A stretch of DNA of 64,000 nt from contig NZ_JBFRCU010000021.1 of the NCBI RefSeq assembly GCF_052113205.1, forward strand, positions 19,827-83,826, given 5' to 3'. Below are positions 18,139 through 25,819 of this stretch, in pieces. The notes below the pieces were generated by a model. That model searched no databases and was not told the DNA's origin. It saw only the letters and a program-made list of their open reading frames with translations. Each line of letters opens with the position of its first letter. Position 1 is the stretch's first letter. Source of the DNA: Inquilinus sp052113205. Lineage in GTDB: Bacteria > Pseudomonadota > Alphaproteobacteria > DSM-16000 > Inquilinaceae. A program made the translations under genes and the position numbers.

Positions 18139-18169
18139 CTAGTATGGTAGTCGGGAGCCTAGTATGGTA
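18139..18169. promoter_or_regulatory. direct repeat operator candidate in dctP/gntR divergon
   Basis: CTAGTATGGTA occurs at 18139-18149 and again at 18159-18169, exactly 20 bp apart, which places both copies on the same face of the helix. They lie between dctP and the GntR gene, upstream of the chosen regulator start. Confidence 0.5.
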
Positions 18170-18206
18170 CCTGTCCCGATGCAATATCCCTCGCGAGCCT
18201 GACCGC

Positions 18207-18887
18207 ATGGCGCCACTCGATCTGCTCGACCAGACCACCAGCATCGCCCGGCTGATCGAGCTGGAGATCCGCAAGGCCATCGTCACCCTGGCGATGAAGC
18301 CCGGCGCGCCGCTGTCGGAGCAGGAGATCGCAGTTCGCTATGGGGTGTCGCGGCAGCCCGTGCGGGAGGCCTTCATCGCCCTCGCGCGATCCGGGCTGGT
18401 CGAGATTCTGCCGCGGCGCGGCACCTTCGTGGTCAAGATCTCGATCGAACGGATGCTGGAGGCCCGCTTCGTTCGCGAATCGCTGGAGAGCGCGGTGGTG
18501 CGGCGCGCCTGCGAGCGCTTCGACGCCCGGGTCCGCACCCGCATCGATTTCCACCTCGAGGCGCAGGAGCTGGCGGCATCGGCCGGCGAGCACTACGAAT
18601 TCCAGCGCGCCGACGAGGCCTTCCATGCGGCAATCGCCGAGGGCGCTGGCTGCCCGTCGGCCTGGACCGTGATCGGGGACCTGAAGGCGCATATGGACCG
18701 CGTCTGCCATCTGACGCTGCCCTCGGCCTCATCGCTGCCGGGGCTGATCGAGCAGCATCGGGTAATCCTAGCGGCGATCGACCGGCGCGACCCGGACGGC
18801 GCCGAGGCGGCGCTGCGGGCGCATCTGTCGGAGATCCTGCGGGCCCTGCCGACGGTGCAGCGCGACCACCGCGACTTGTTCGCCTGA
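18207..18887 (+). CDS. GntR-family (FadR/FCD) regulator of the TRAP operon
   Basis: A 226-aa regulator. An N-terminal winged helix (APLSEQEIAVRYGVSRQPVR) is followed by an all-helical FCD ligand domain with metal-type His residues (ADEAFHAAIAEGAG, EQHRVILAAI, LRAHLSEIL). It starts at 18207; an in-frame ATG at 18123 would place the direct-repeat operator inside the coding region. No good ribosome site precedes 18207, so a leaderless message is possible. Its divergent position makes it the likely regulator of dctPQM, sensing the transported acid or a breakdown product. Confidence 0.88.
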   Translation: MAPLDLLDQTTSIARLIELEIRKAIVTLAMKPGAPLSEQEIAVRYGVSRQPVREAFIALARSGLVEILPRRGTFVVKISIERMLEARFVRESLESAVVRRACERFDARVRTRIDFHLEAQELAASAGEHYEFQRADEAFHAAIAEGAGCPSAWTVIGDLKAHMDRVCHLTLPSASSLPGLIEQHRVILAAIDRRDPDGAEAALRAHLSEILRALPTVQRDHRDLFA

Positions 18888-18993
18888 TCAGTGCCGATCT
18901 GGCAGCACTCCTGCCGAGTTGCTGCTAACATATTGATTTTCCTACATATACCCTTGCCCGCACCGGAAATCCACATCACATTTCTTTCATAGA

Positions 18994-19011
18994 CCCGCCC
19001 GTCAAGGCGGG
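18994..19011 (+). promoter_or_regulatory. hairpin in the usg leader
   Basis: CCCGCC-CGTCAA-GGCGGG lies 25 nt before the usg start codon. It may mark the end of upstream transcription or influence usg translation. The surrounding 18888-19035 is AT-richer and probably includes the usg promoter. Confidence 0.3.
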
Positions 19012-19035
19012 CCTGCGGAAAGGGATGATGAAGGA

Positions 19036-19299
19036 ATGACCGATCTGGAACGCCAGCTGCAGGGATACCGCCTGACCACGGCGGAGATCCTGTATCACTT
19101 GCCCGATCATCCGGGGCTGCTGCAGAGCTTCGTGTGGCAGAGACTCGACCTCGCCCCGCGCTTCCCGGAGCTGCACCGGTTCCTTGACTTCTGGAGCCAC
19201 AATATCGAAGGCAGGCTGCACTCTGTCCGGGTCGCAGCGGCTGCTGTGGTCAAGCCGGCCGATCTGCGGCTCTGCGATGCCGAATTCCGGCTGCACTGA
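19036..19299 (+). CDS. usg: Usg family protein
   Basis: An 87-aa protein of the alphaproteobacterial Usg family, first noted next to tryptophan genes and of unknown function. Typical blocks are LTTAEILYHLPDHPGLLQSF, FPELHRFLDFWSHNIEG and the C-terminal DAEFRLH. GAAGGA is directly upstream of the ATG. It stands alone here with no trp genes nearby. Confidence 0.9.
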   Translation: MTDLERQLQGYRLTTAEILYHLPDHPGLLQSFVWQRLDLAPRFPELHRFLDFWSHNIEGRLHSVRVAAAAVVKPADLRLCDAEFRLH

Positions 19300-19321
19300 G
19301 ATCAGGATGAAGAGGCAGGTC

Positions 19322-19493
19322 GGCGGCGGGGCCGTTTAAATGCCCCGCCGCCGCCCGTGACCTGGAGGGGGGATCCGGTCACGGGGTCCTGCATTACACG
19401 GCTTCGGCGGGGAGGGATTCCGCCGGGCCGCCGAGGCCCGCCGCTGGTGGGCGACCGAAGCCGCTCACGACCCAGCGCTGTTGGGGCCTCACC
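19322..19493 (-). ncRNA. candidate small RNA with C-rich loops
   Basis: Read on the minus strand downstream of a GGAAC-N17-GTT promoter, about 170 nt fold into three units. A long-range stem CGGCTTCGG / CCGAAGCCG encloses GGCGG-AATCCCTCC-CCGCC. Next comes CCCGTGACC / GGTCACGGG closing a 14-nt loop that contains CCCCCCTCC. Last is an 11-bp GC stem with an ATTTAAACG loop. C-rich, anti-Shine-Dalgarno loops displayed on stems are typical of alphaproteobacterial stress small RNAs such as GsrN. There is no clear U-tract at the end, and start and end are estimates. Confidence 0.35.
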
Positions 19494-19499
19494 CCTCCT

Positions 19500-19524
19500 A
19501 ACAATGCGATCCCGGATCGGTTCC
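19500..19524 (-). promoter_or_regulatory. EcfG-type promoter candidate for the small RNA
   Basis: On the minus strand GGAAC (19520-19524) and GTT (19500-19502) are 17 nt apart, the same spacing as the match at 60598-60622. It points away from the aminotransferase gene into the hairpin-rich gap, where no minus-strand protein gene follows. Confidence 0.4.
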
Positions 19525-19634
19525 CGGGAAATGTCGCTCCCCGCTCGCATCGCGCGACGCCCATGCGCCGGCCGCGGATGACGCCCGCAGCCCCATCTTG
19601 CTACCCTCCGCCGCGAAGTCAGGGAGAGGTCAGC

Positions 19635-20813
19635 GTGGACGGACATATGGCGGCGGGTCTTCTGGGCGGCATCCGCCCCGACATCGCGCGGCTGCCGGAA
19701 AGCGGCATCGTCGAGGTGGTCAATGCCGGGCGCGGCAAGCCCGGCCTGATCCCCCTCTGGGTCGGCGAAGGCGACCAGCCGACGCCGGCCTTCATCGGCG
19801 AGGCGGCCAACCGCGCCCTCCTGGAGGGTCAGACCTTCTACACCTGGCAGCGCGGCATCCCACCGCTGCGCGAGGCCCTGGCCGGCTATGTCGGCCGGAT
19901 CGCCGGGGCCACGGTGCCGTCGGGCCGGATCTACGTCACGATCGGCGGCATGCAGGCGATCATGATGACCATGCAGGCGCTGGTCGGGCCAGGCGACGAG
20001 GTGGTCCTGCCCGCCCCGGTCTGGCCGAACATCTTCAGCGCCGTCGAAATCGCCGGCGGCCGCACCGTGCCGGTGCCGATCGGAGTCGAGAACGGCCATT
20101 GGCGGCTGGACCTGGACCGGCTGTTCGCCGCCTGCGGGCCGCGCACCCGCGCCCTGTTCCTGAACAGCCCGGGCAACCCGACCGGCTGGACGCTGACGGC
20201 GGAGGAGCAGAAGGCGATCCTCGACTTCTGCCGCGCCCGCGGCATCTGGATCGTCGCCGACGAGGTCTATGCCCGTTTCGTCTACGACCGGCCAGTGGCT
20301 ACGTCCTTCCTGTCGATCGCCGCGCCGGAGGACCGGCTGGTGGTGGTCAACACCTTCTCCAAAAACTGGGCGATGACCGGCTGGCGCATCGGTTGGGTGG
20401 TGGCGTCGGAGGAGCTGGGCCAGGTCTATGAGAACCTGCAGCAGTTCAACACCTCGGGCGTGCCGACCTTCCTGCAGCATGGCGCGGTCGCCGCGATCGA
20501 ACAGGGAGAATCTTTCATCCAGAGCCAGGTGGACCGCTGCCGCACCGCGCGCGACCTGGTGATCGGCCGGCTGTCGGAGTCGCCGCGAGTCCGGCTGACC
20601 CGCCCGGACGGCGCCTTCTACCTGTTCTTCCGGGTCGAGGGCGAGCCGGACAGCCGGGCCCTGGCGCTGCGCCTGCTGCACGAGGCCAATGTCGGCCTCG
20701 CCCCCGGCTCGGCCTTCGGGCCTGGCGGCGAGGGCCATCTGCGGCTGTGCTTCGCCGGGTCGGTCGAGCGGCTGCAGACCGCGATGGACCGCCTGCTGCC
20801 CGCGCTGTCGTGA
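19635..20813 (+). CDS. PLP-dependent class I/II aminotransferase
   Basis: A 392-aa fold-type I aminotransferase. The PLP lysine is Lys243 in NTFSKNWAMTGW; Asn181 in NSPGNPTGW and Asp209 in VADEVYARF contact the cofactor. The GTG start at 19635 has AGGGAGAGG close upstream; an earlier ATG has no such site. It resembles aspartate/aromatic-type enzymes, but the substrate is not readable. An acetyltransferase gene starts 14 nt later, followed by a phasin-like gene with a 4-nt overlap, so the three form an operon. Confidence 0.9.
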   Translation: MDGHMAAGLLGGIRPDIARLPESGIVEVVNAGRGKPGLIPLWVGEGDQPTPAFIGEAANRALLEGQTFYTWQRGIPPLREALAGYVGRIAGATVPSGRIYVTIGGMQAIMMTMQALVGPGDEVVLPAPVWPNIFSAVEIAGGRTVPVPIGVENGHWRLDLDRLFAACGPRTRALFLNSPGNPTGWTLTAEEQKAILDFCRARGIWIVADEVYARFVYDRPVATSFLSIAAPEDRLVVVNTFSKNWAMTGWRIGWVVASEELGQVYENLQQFNTSGVPTFLQHGAVAAIEQGESFIQSQVDRCRTARDLVIGRLSESPRVRLTRPDGAFYLFFRVEGEPDSRALALRLLHEANVGLAPGSAFGPGGEGHLRLCFAGSVERLQTAMDRLLPALS

Positions 20814-20826
20814 GCAGGGGGAGGCC

Positions 20827-21594
20827 GTGAACCGGGTGCTGCTGCAGCGCCTCGTTCCCAACACCCTCGCGGCCGCGACCGAGGGCCGGCAGCGCGCCGA
20901 TGTCGGCCCCTTCGCGCTGTTCGTCTCCGAGGCCAGCGACGACCCGATCCAGAGCTTCGCCGTGCCGGTCGCCCCCGCGTCGGACTGGCGGCCGGCGGTG
21001 GCCGAGCTGCAGCAGGCCTTCGATGCCGCCGGCCGGCGCTTCCGCATCGAGTTCTTCCGCGAGCTGCACCCCGCCTTGTCCCCGACGCTCTATGCCATGG
21101 GCTATGAGCGCGAAATGGAGGCGCCGCTGATGATCCTGCATCGCGACGCCTATCGGCCCACCCCGGACGGCCCGGCTCATCTGCTGGCAGCGGAGGACGA
21201 GGCGGCGCTCGACGGGCTGATGCTGGTCCAGCACGAAGCCTTCGACCAGCCACTGGACGCCGCCGGCGCAGCGGATTTCCGCGCCCGGCTGCGCCAGGGC
21301 CTGGCCCGCGGCAGCCGCCGGGCCGCCCTCGCCCAGCTTGATGGAATTCCCGCGGCGAGCGGGCTGTTGCTGATCGGCGGCGACACGGCCGAGCTGGCGG
21401 CGGTTGGGACCCGGCCGGCCTTCCGCCGCCGTGGACTGGCCGAAGCGGTGTGCCGTCGGCTGCTCGACGCCTATTTCGCCGGCGGCGACCTGGCCTGGCT
21501 GTCCGCCGCGGCGGGGGCGGAGCCGCTCTACGCCAGGCTGGGCTTCCGCCCGGTCGGCACTCAATTGAATTTCGGTATCCCGAGGACGGAATGA
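20827..21594 (+). CDS. GNAT-family N-acetyltransferase
   Basis: A 255-aa protein. The C-terminal half has the GNAT acetyl-CoA site (AVGTRPAFRRRGLAEAVCRRL) and the final strand motif AGAEPLYARLGFRPVG. The N-terminal ~110 residues are a separate domain (FALFVSEASDDPIQSFAVPV) often paired with this type of GNAT and perhaps defining the substrate. GTG start at 20827 with AGGGGGAG upstream. Its stop overlaps the next start (ATGA). Confidence 0.82.
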   Translation: MNRVLLQRLVPNTLAAATEGRQRADVGPFALFVSEASDDPIQSFAVPVAPASDWRPAVAELQQAFDAAGRRFRIEFFRELHPALSPTLYAMGYEREMEAPLMILHRDAYRPTPDGPAHLLAAEDEAALDGLMLVQHEAFDQPLDAAGAADFRARLRQGLARGSRRAALAQLDGIPAASGLLLIGGDTAELAAVGTRPAFRRRGLAEAVCRRLLDAYFAGGDLAWLSAAAGAEPLYARLGFRPVGTQLNFGIPRTE

Positions 21595-22055
21595 CCAGGA
21601 AGAAGACGACGCGGCGACGGCGCCGGCCCGCCGATCCCATGGTCCGGATGGCCGAGATGGCCATCGCGGCCGGACAGACGATCGGTCACCGCAGCCGGAT
21701 GATGGCGCAGGCCGCCGGCGATCCGGCAGCGCTGGGCCACCCCGAATTCACCCGCATGGTGGCCGAGAAGATGGCGGTCGCGGCCGAGACCGGGGCCGAG
21801 GTGGCGCGCCGGATCTCAGCGGCACAATGGGGCTGGGCCTCCTGGCTCGGTGCCCAGGCACAGCTGGGCGCCGCGGCATGGGCGGCCAACCCGGCGACGG
21901 CGTGGCAGCGCTGGCTGACGGCGAGCACGGGTCAGGCCGCGGATATCGGCCGGCGGCTGGCGACGGATGCGGCCGACCTGGCCGATGCCAGCCTGGCCCC
22001 GGCACACCGCGTCGTCTCCGCCAATGCCAAGCGCCTGGGCCGGCGGAAGCGTTAA
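21591..22055 (+). CDS. phasin-like helical protein
   Basis: A 154-aa protein with a very basic N-terminus (RKKTTRRRRRP) and a helical, Ala-rich body containing regularly spaced Trp (SAAQWGWASWLGAQAQLGAA, NPATAWQRWLTA). It ends in another basic tail (AKRLGRRKR). The amphipathic Ala/Trp helices recall phasin-type polyhydroxyalkanoate granule proteins, and the basic ends could bind DNA. This is resemblance only. It overlaps the GNAT stop by 4 nt. Confidence 0.55.
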   Translation: MTRKKTTRRRRRPADPMVRMAEMAIAAGQTIGHRSRMMAQAAGDPAALGHPEFTRMVAEKMAVAAETGAEVARRISAAQWGWASWLGAQAQLGAAAWAANPATAWQRWLTASTGQAADIGRRLATDAADLADASLAPAHRVVSANAKRLGRRKR

Positions 22056-22154
22056 TCACCCGCCACCGCAAATGGAAATCTTGGATCCAACACAAGTTTC
22101 ATAACGAATCGATTTCCCATCAGCGCAATTCGTCACCGAACCTTCATAGGAAAC

Positions 22155-22167
22155 GTCTTGCGAAGAC
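22155..22167 (+). promoter_or_regulatory. short inverted repeat before the S1/P1-type gene
   Basis: GTCTT-GCG-AAGAC lies 69 nt upstream of the next start codon in an AT-richer 180-bp intergenic region that should hold the promoter. It could be an operator or a small hairpin. Confidence 0.25.
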
Positions 22168-22235
22168 TGCTACGAGCATCCTGATTTCGGCGCTTCACGC
22201 GGCGAAACCCATTGAAACCGACATTGGGGGACAGG

Positions 22236-23276
22236 ATGAATCGTGCAGGGAAGCGGCGCGCGCTGCGCGCCCTCGGTCTGGTCTCGGCCCTGGTTCTCGC
22301 CGCGGTCGCCACCGAGAACCGGGCCTGGGCCTGGGGCCACACCGGCCATGTCGAGATCGGCGCCGTGGTCGCGGACAGCCTGCCCTGGCAGATCAAGGCC
22401 ATGCTGGACTGGCGGTCGGCCGATTCGGCCATCGCCGAATGGAATGCCGAGCTCGACGTCTCCAAGGGCGCCGGCCAGACCCACGACTTCGAACGGGACC
22501 CGGGCCACTACATCGACATCGACGATGCCGGCAAGGTGCTGGGGGGTGTCGACTTCGATGCGATGCCGGTGTCGCGCCGCGACTACGACACCGCGCTGCG
22601 CACCGGCGGCCAGACCCAGTACGGCGCCGGATACCTGTACTACAGCCTGATCGACGGCTGGCAGCAGATCCGCATGGATTTCGCCTGGATGCGGGCGCTG
22701 ACCGTGGGCCTGCGCACCGCCTCGAACCGCGCCGACCGCGAGTTCTTCCAGGAGCAGTTGGATCTGCGGCGCCGGCTGCTGCTGCGCGATATCGGCGTGT
22801 GGGGCCATTACGTGGCCGATGGCAGCCAGCCGATGCACGTCTCGGTGCATTTCAACGGCTGGGGCAACTATCCGAACCCGAATAACTACACCAACGCCCC
22901 GATCCACGCGCCGTTCGAAGGCGCCTTCGTCAAGAGCTTCATCACCGAGCGGGCGGTCCGCGCCGCCCTGCCGCGCTATCGCGACTGCGGCTGCCAGATC
23001 GAGCAGCGCGTGCACGACTACCTGCTGACCACGCTGGGCACGGTCGAGCGGGCCTATCAGCTGGCGCCGTCGACCAGCAACTACACCACCCCGACCCCGG
23101 CGGCGGTCGGCTTCGTCACCCAGCGCGTCGCGGCCGGGGCGGCCGAGCTGCGCGACATGGTGATCGACGCCTGGAAGTCGAGCGGCGACTGGACCGTCGG
23201 CTACCCGGCGATCAAGGTCTCGGACATCGAATCCGGCAAGGTCAAGGTGACCCGCGACTCGTTCTGGCACGACTGA
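22236..23276 (+). CDS. secreted S1/P1 nuclease / zinc phospholipase-like enzyme
   Basis: A 346-aa exported protein. The signal peptide ends RAWA, leaving mature WGHTGHVEIG. In S1/P1 nucleases and zinc phospholipases the new N-terminal Trp and the His at mature position 6 bind zinc, and both are here (Trp33, His38). Other probable zinc ligands are in THDFERDPGHYIDIDD and WGHYVADGSQPMHVSVH. GGGGACAGG precedes the ATG. It likely acts in the periplasm or outside on nucleic acid or phosphoester substrates. Single gene, with its own leader and a strong hairpin after it. Confidence 0.82.
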   Translation: MNRAGKRRALRALGLVSALVLAAVATENRAWAWGHTGHVEIGAVVADSLPWQIKAMLDWRSADSAIAEWNAELDVSKGAGQTHDFERDPGHYIDIDDAGKVLGGVDFDAMPVSRRDYDTALRTGGQTQYGAGYLYYSLIDGWQQIRMDFAWMRALTVGLRTASNRADREFFQEQLDLRRRLLLRDIGVWGHYVADGSQPMHVSVHFNGWGNYPNPNNYTNAPIHAPFEGAFVKSFITERAVRAALPRYRDCGCQIEQRVHDYLLTTLGTVERAYQLAPSTSNYTTPTPAAVGFVTQRVAAGAAELRDMVIDAWKSSGDWTVGYPAIKVSDIESGKVKVTRDSFWHD

Positions 23277-23283
23277 TATTTGG

Positions 23284-23314
23284 GTCCAGCGGCGCGGCCG
23301 TCGCGCCGCTGGAC
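23284..23314. terminator. strong hairpin after the S1/P1-type gene
   Basis: A perfect 13-bp stem GTCCAGCGGCGCG / CGCGCCGCTGGAC with a 5-nt loop begins 7 nt past the stop codon. There is no U-tract, so it may act as a transcript-end stabiliser as much as a terminator. Confidence 0.5.
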
Positions 23315-23364
23315 AAATCCCTGGCGCCATGGATTGCTGGCCGCTCGCACAAGGAGCCGTCGCC

Positions 23365-23991
23365 ATGTCGCTCGACCTTTGGTTCGCCTTCCTGCTCGCC
23401 GCCTTCGTGGTCCTGATCATCCCGGGCCCGACCGTCACCCTGGTGCTGTCCTACGCGCTCGGCCGCGGCCGGTCGCATGCCTGGTGGATCGTCGCCGGCG
23501 TCGCGCTGGGCGATCTGACGGCAATGACGCTGTCGATGCTGGGGCTGGGCGCCCTGCTGGCGGCCTCGGCCGGCGCCTTCACCGTGCTGAAATGGATCGG
23601 CGCCGCCTATCTGGTCTATCTCGGCGTCAAGCTGTGGCGGGCCGCGCCCAAGACGGACGGCCTGGAGGCGGCGGATGCCGGCCGGTCGCCCCGCGCCATG
23701 CTGCTGCATGCCTTCGCCGTCACCGCGCTGAACCCGAAGAGCATCGTCTTCTTCGTCGCCTTCCTGCCGCAGTTCGTGCATCCGGAGGCGCCGCTGCTGC
23801 CGCAGATGGTGGTGCTGGAGGGCACCTTCGTCACCCTCGCCGCGCTGAACGCCGCCGCCTATGCCTGGATCGGCGCCCGGCTGCGCGACACCATCGGCAA
23901 GCCGTCGGTGCTGCGCATGATCAACCGGGCCGGGGCCGGCGTGCTGGTCGCCGCCGGCTTCGCCACCGCCGCCTGGAACCGGGCGAGCTAG
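23365..23991 (+). CDS. LysE/RhtB-family amino acid exporter
   Basis: A 208-aa inner-membrane protein with six hydrophobic segments. The hallmark IPGPTVTLVLSYALGRG is near the N-terminus, and NPKSIVFFVAFLPQFV lies in the middle. AAGGAG precedes the ATG at 23365; an upstream ATG at 23329 is weaker. It exports an amino acid or related small molecule. Its stop shares the CTAG palindrome with the stop of the convergent asparaginase gene. Confidence 0.92.
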   Translation: MSLDLWFAFLLAAFVVLIIPGPTVTLVLSYALGRGRSHAWWIVAGVALGDLTAMTLSMLGLGALLAASAGAFTVLKWIGAAYLVYLGVKLWRAAPKTDGLEAADAGRSPRAMLLHAFAVTALNPKSIVFFVAFLPQFVHPEAPLLPQMVVLEGTFVTLAALNAAAYAWIGARLRDTIGKPSVLRMINRAGAGVLVAAGFATAAWNRAS

Positions 23992-25067
23992 CCGGCCAGC
24001 CCGTCGGCACCGCGGACCGCGCCGACGGTCACGCCGCGCCGGGTCTTGATCTCCGGCGCCAGCCAGCGGCCGGCGATCTCCGGGTCGGCGTCGTCCAGCG
24101 CGCCGATCCGCTTCAGGATCGCGGCCATGGCGACATTCGCCGCCCGCTCCGCCCCGTCCTCGATCTTCAGCGCGACGCCGAGCCCATACTCCGGCAGGGC
24201 GGCGCAGAACACGCCCTCGGCCCCGACCTTGGTCATCACCCGGCCGCGGCAGGCCTGCATGATCTCGGTGTCGAAGCGGCCGGTGCCGGCCACCAGGAAG
24301 GGCTGCGCCGCCCAGGCCTTGCGGATCCGCAGCACCGCGTCGCGGCGCTTTTCCGGCAGGTCGGCGGGGTCGGCGATCCGGGCCATGGCGAAGGCCAAGC
24401 CTTCCAGCGGGACGGCGATGGTCGGGATCGAGCAGCCGTCGGCCGCCCAGGCCGCATCGCCGAGGCCGCAGCCGGTCATCTGCTCGAGCACGCCGAGGAT
24501 GCGCTGCTGCACCGGGTGGTCGTAGCGGATGTAGCCCTTGGTCTTCTCGCCGAGATGGACCGCGGTGGTCAGGAAGCCGGTGTGCTTGCCGGAGCAGTTG
24601 TTGTGCAGGGTCGTGGGATGCTCATGGCTGCACACCAGCGCATGGGCCGAGCCCTCGTGGAACGGCAGATGGGTGCCGCATTCGAGGTCGGATTCGGACA
24701 GGCCGATCTTCGCCAGCCAGGCCGCCACCCGCTCGACATGGCCTGGCTCGCCGCCATGCGAGGCGCAGGCCAGGGCCAGCTCCTCGTCGCCCAGGCCGAA
24801 GTCATCGGCGGCGCCGCTCTCGACCAGCGGGATCGCCTGCAGCGACTTGATCGCCGAGCGGGCATAGACCGGCCGGCCGATATCGCCCCAACGGCCGTGC
24901 ACCCCGCCGCTGCGGTCGACGATCAGGGCGCTGCCGCGATGCCGGCTCTCCACCACCGAGCCGCGGGTGACCTCGACCAGGATTGGTGCGCCGTCGCCGG
25001 CAAGATCGGCGGTGCCGGCGGCATGGCTGTGGTCGTGCCCGTGAGTGTGATCGTGATGGTCGGTCAT
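23988..25067 (-). CDS. type III (Rhizobium etli-like) asparaginase with His-rich N-terminus
   Basis: A 359-aa asparaginase of the AnsA/ReAV group, which hydrolyses L-asparagine. Family motifs include ARSAIKSLQAIPL (Ser-x-x-Lys), CASHGGEPGHV and LHNNCSGKHTGFL with the Cys/Lys site that binds zinc in ReAV. The chosen ATG (25065-25067) makes a His/Asp-rich leader, MTDHHDHTHGHDHSHAAG, not part of the catalytic fold and probably metal-binding. Overlaps the LysE stop by 4 nt in the opposite direction. Confidence 0.88.
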   Translation of the reverse strand: MTDHHDHTHGHDHSHAAGTADLAGDGAPILVEVTRGSVVESRHRGSALIVDRSGGVHGRWGDIGRPVYARSAIKSLQAIPLVESGAADDFGLGDEELALACASHGGEPGHVERVAAWLAKIGLSESDLECGTHLPFHEGSAHALVCSHEHPTTLHNNCSGKHTGFLTTAVHLGEKTKGYIRYDHPVQQRILGVLEQMTGCGLGDAAWAADGCSIPTIAVPLEGLAFAMARIADPADLPEKRRDAVLRIRKAWAAQPFLVAGTGRFDTEIMQACRGRVMTKVGAEGVFCAALPEYGLGVALKIEDGAERAANVAMAAILKRIGALDDADPEIAGRWLAPEIKTRRGVTVGAVRGADGLAG

Positions 25068-25182
25068 GGTCGTCTCGGCAAATGGAGCGGGGCCGCTTCC
25101 GGCGCGCACCTTGCCCTCCCGCCATTCGCGGGGCAAGTTCGCCGGAATAGACGATGGAGCCGGACGGCACGGACGGGATCGG

Positions 25183-25710
25183 ATGAAAGGCTATTTCGCG
25201 ATCGGCTGCGAAGGCATCAGCAAGCCGATGAATGTGGGCGCCCTGCTGCGCACCGGCCATGCCTTCGGCGCGGCGTTCTGCTTCACCGTGGCGCCGGTGA
25301 CCGAGGAGGTCGATTTCGGCTGGAGCGACACGTCGAGCGCCGCCGGCACCGTGCCGCTCTACACTTATCCCGACGTCGCCTCCCTGATCCTGCCGCAGGG
25401 CTGCACGCTGGTCGGGATCGAGCTGATGGCCGAGTCCGTCGCCCTGCCGAGCTTCCGCCATCCGCGCCGAGCGGTCTATGTGCTGGGATCGGAGCGCGGC
25501 GGCCTGTCGCCGGAGATGGTGGCGCGCTGCGACCACATCGTGCAGATCCCGACCCGCTTCTCGCTGAACCTGTCGCTGGCCGGCGCGCTGGTGATGTACG
25601 ACCGGATGATCTCGCTCGGCCGCTTCGCCCCGCGGCCGATCATGCCGGGCGGCCCGACCGAGGAGCTGCCGCCTCATGTACATGGGGCCCCGAAGGTGGC
25701 AGAGGGCTGA
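25183..25710 (+). CDS. TrmH/SpoU-family RNA methyltransferase
   Basis: A 175-aa SPOUT methyltransferase with the three SpoU motifs in order: NVGALLRTGHAFGA, YVLGSERGGLSPEM and IPTRFSLNLSLAGALVMYD. Short members of this group 2'-O-methylate ribose in tRNA or rRNA; the exact target cannot be given. Single gene, starting 115 nt from the divergent asparaginase. Confidence 0.9.
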   Translation: MKGYFAIGCEGISKPMNVGALLRTGHAFGAAFCFTVAPVTEEVDFGWSDTSSAAGTVPLYTYPDVASLILPQGCTLVGIELMAESVALPSFRHPRRAVYVLGSERGGLSPEMVARCDHIVQIPTRFSLNLSLAGALVMYDRMISLGRFAPRPIMPGGPTEELPPHVHGAPKVAEG

Positions 25711-25819
25711 TCGACCGAGGTCGCCGACGGCATCAGCGCGGCGGCGCCGGATCCGGCGACATCTCCAGCGTCCGCGTGTTCTGGAACGATAGGGGCGGTC
25801 GTTTCAGGATGCGAGGGAC

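Larger units (their letters stand above)
19300..19634. other. 335-bp gene-free interval rich in inverted repeats
   Basis: No credible reading frame. The plus-strand 3' end of usg is followed by three clear hairpins (19322-19352, 19354-19385, 19399-19463) and then the leader of the aminotransferase gene with AGGGAGAGGT before its GTG. The hairpins and a stress-type promoter on the opposite strand are described as a candidate small RNA. Confidence 0.6.
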
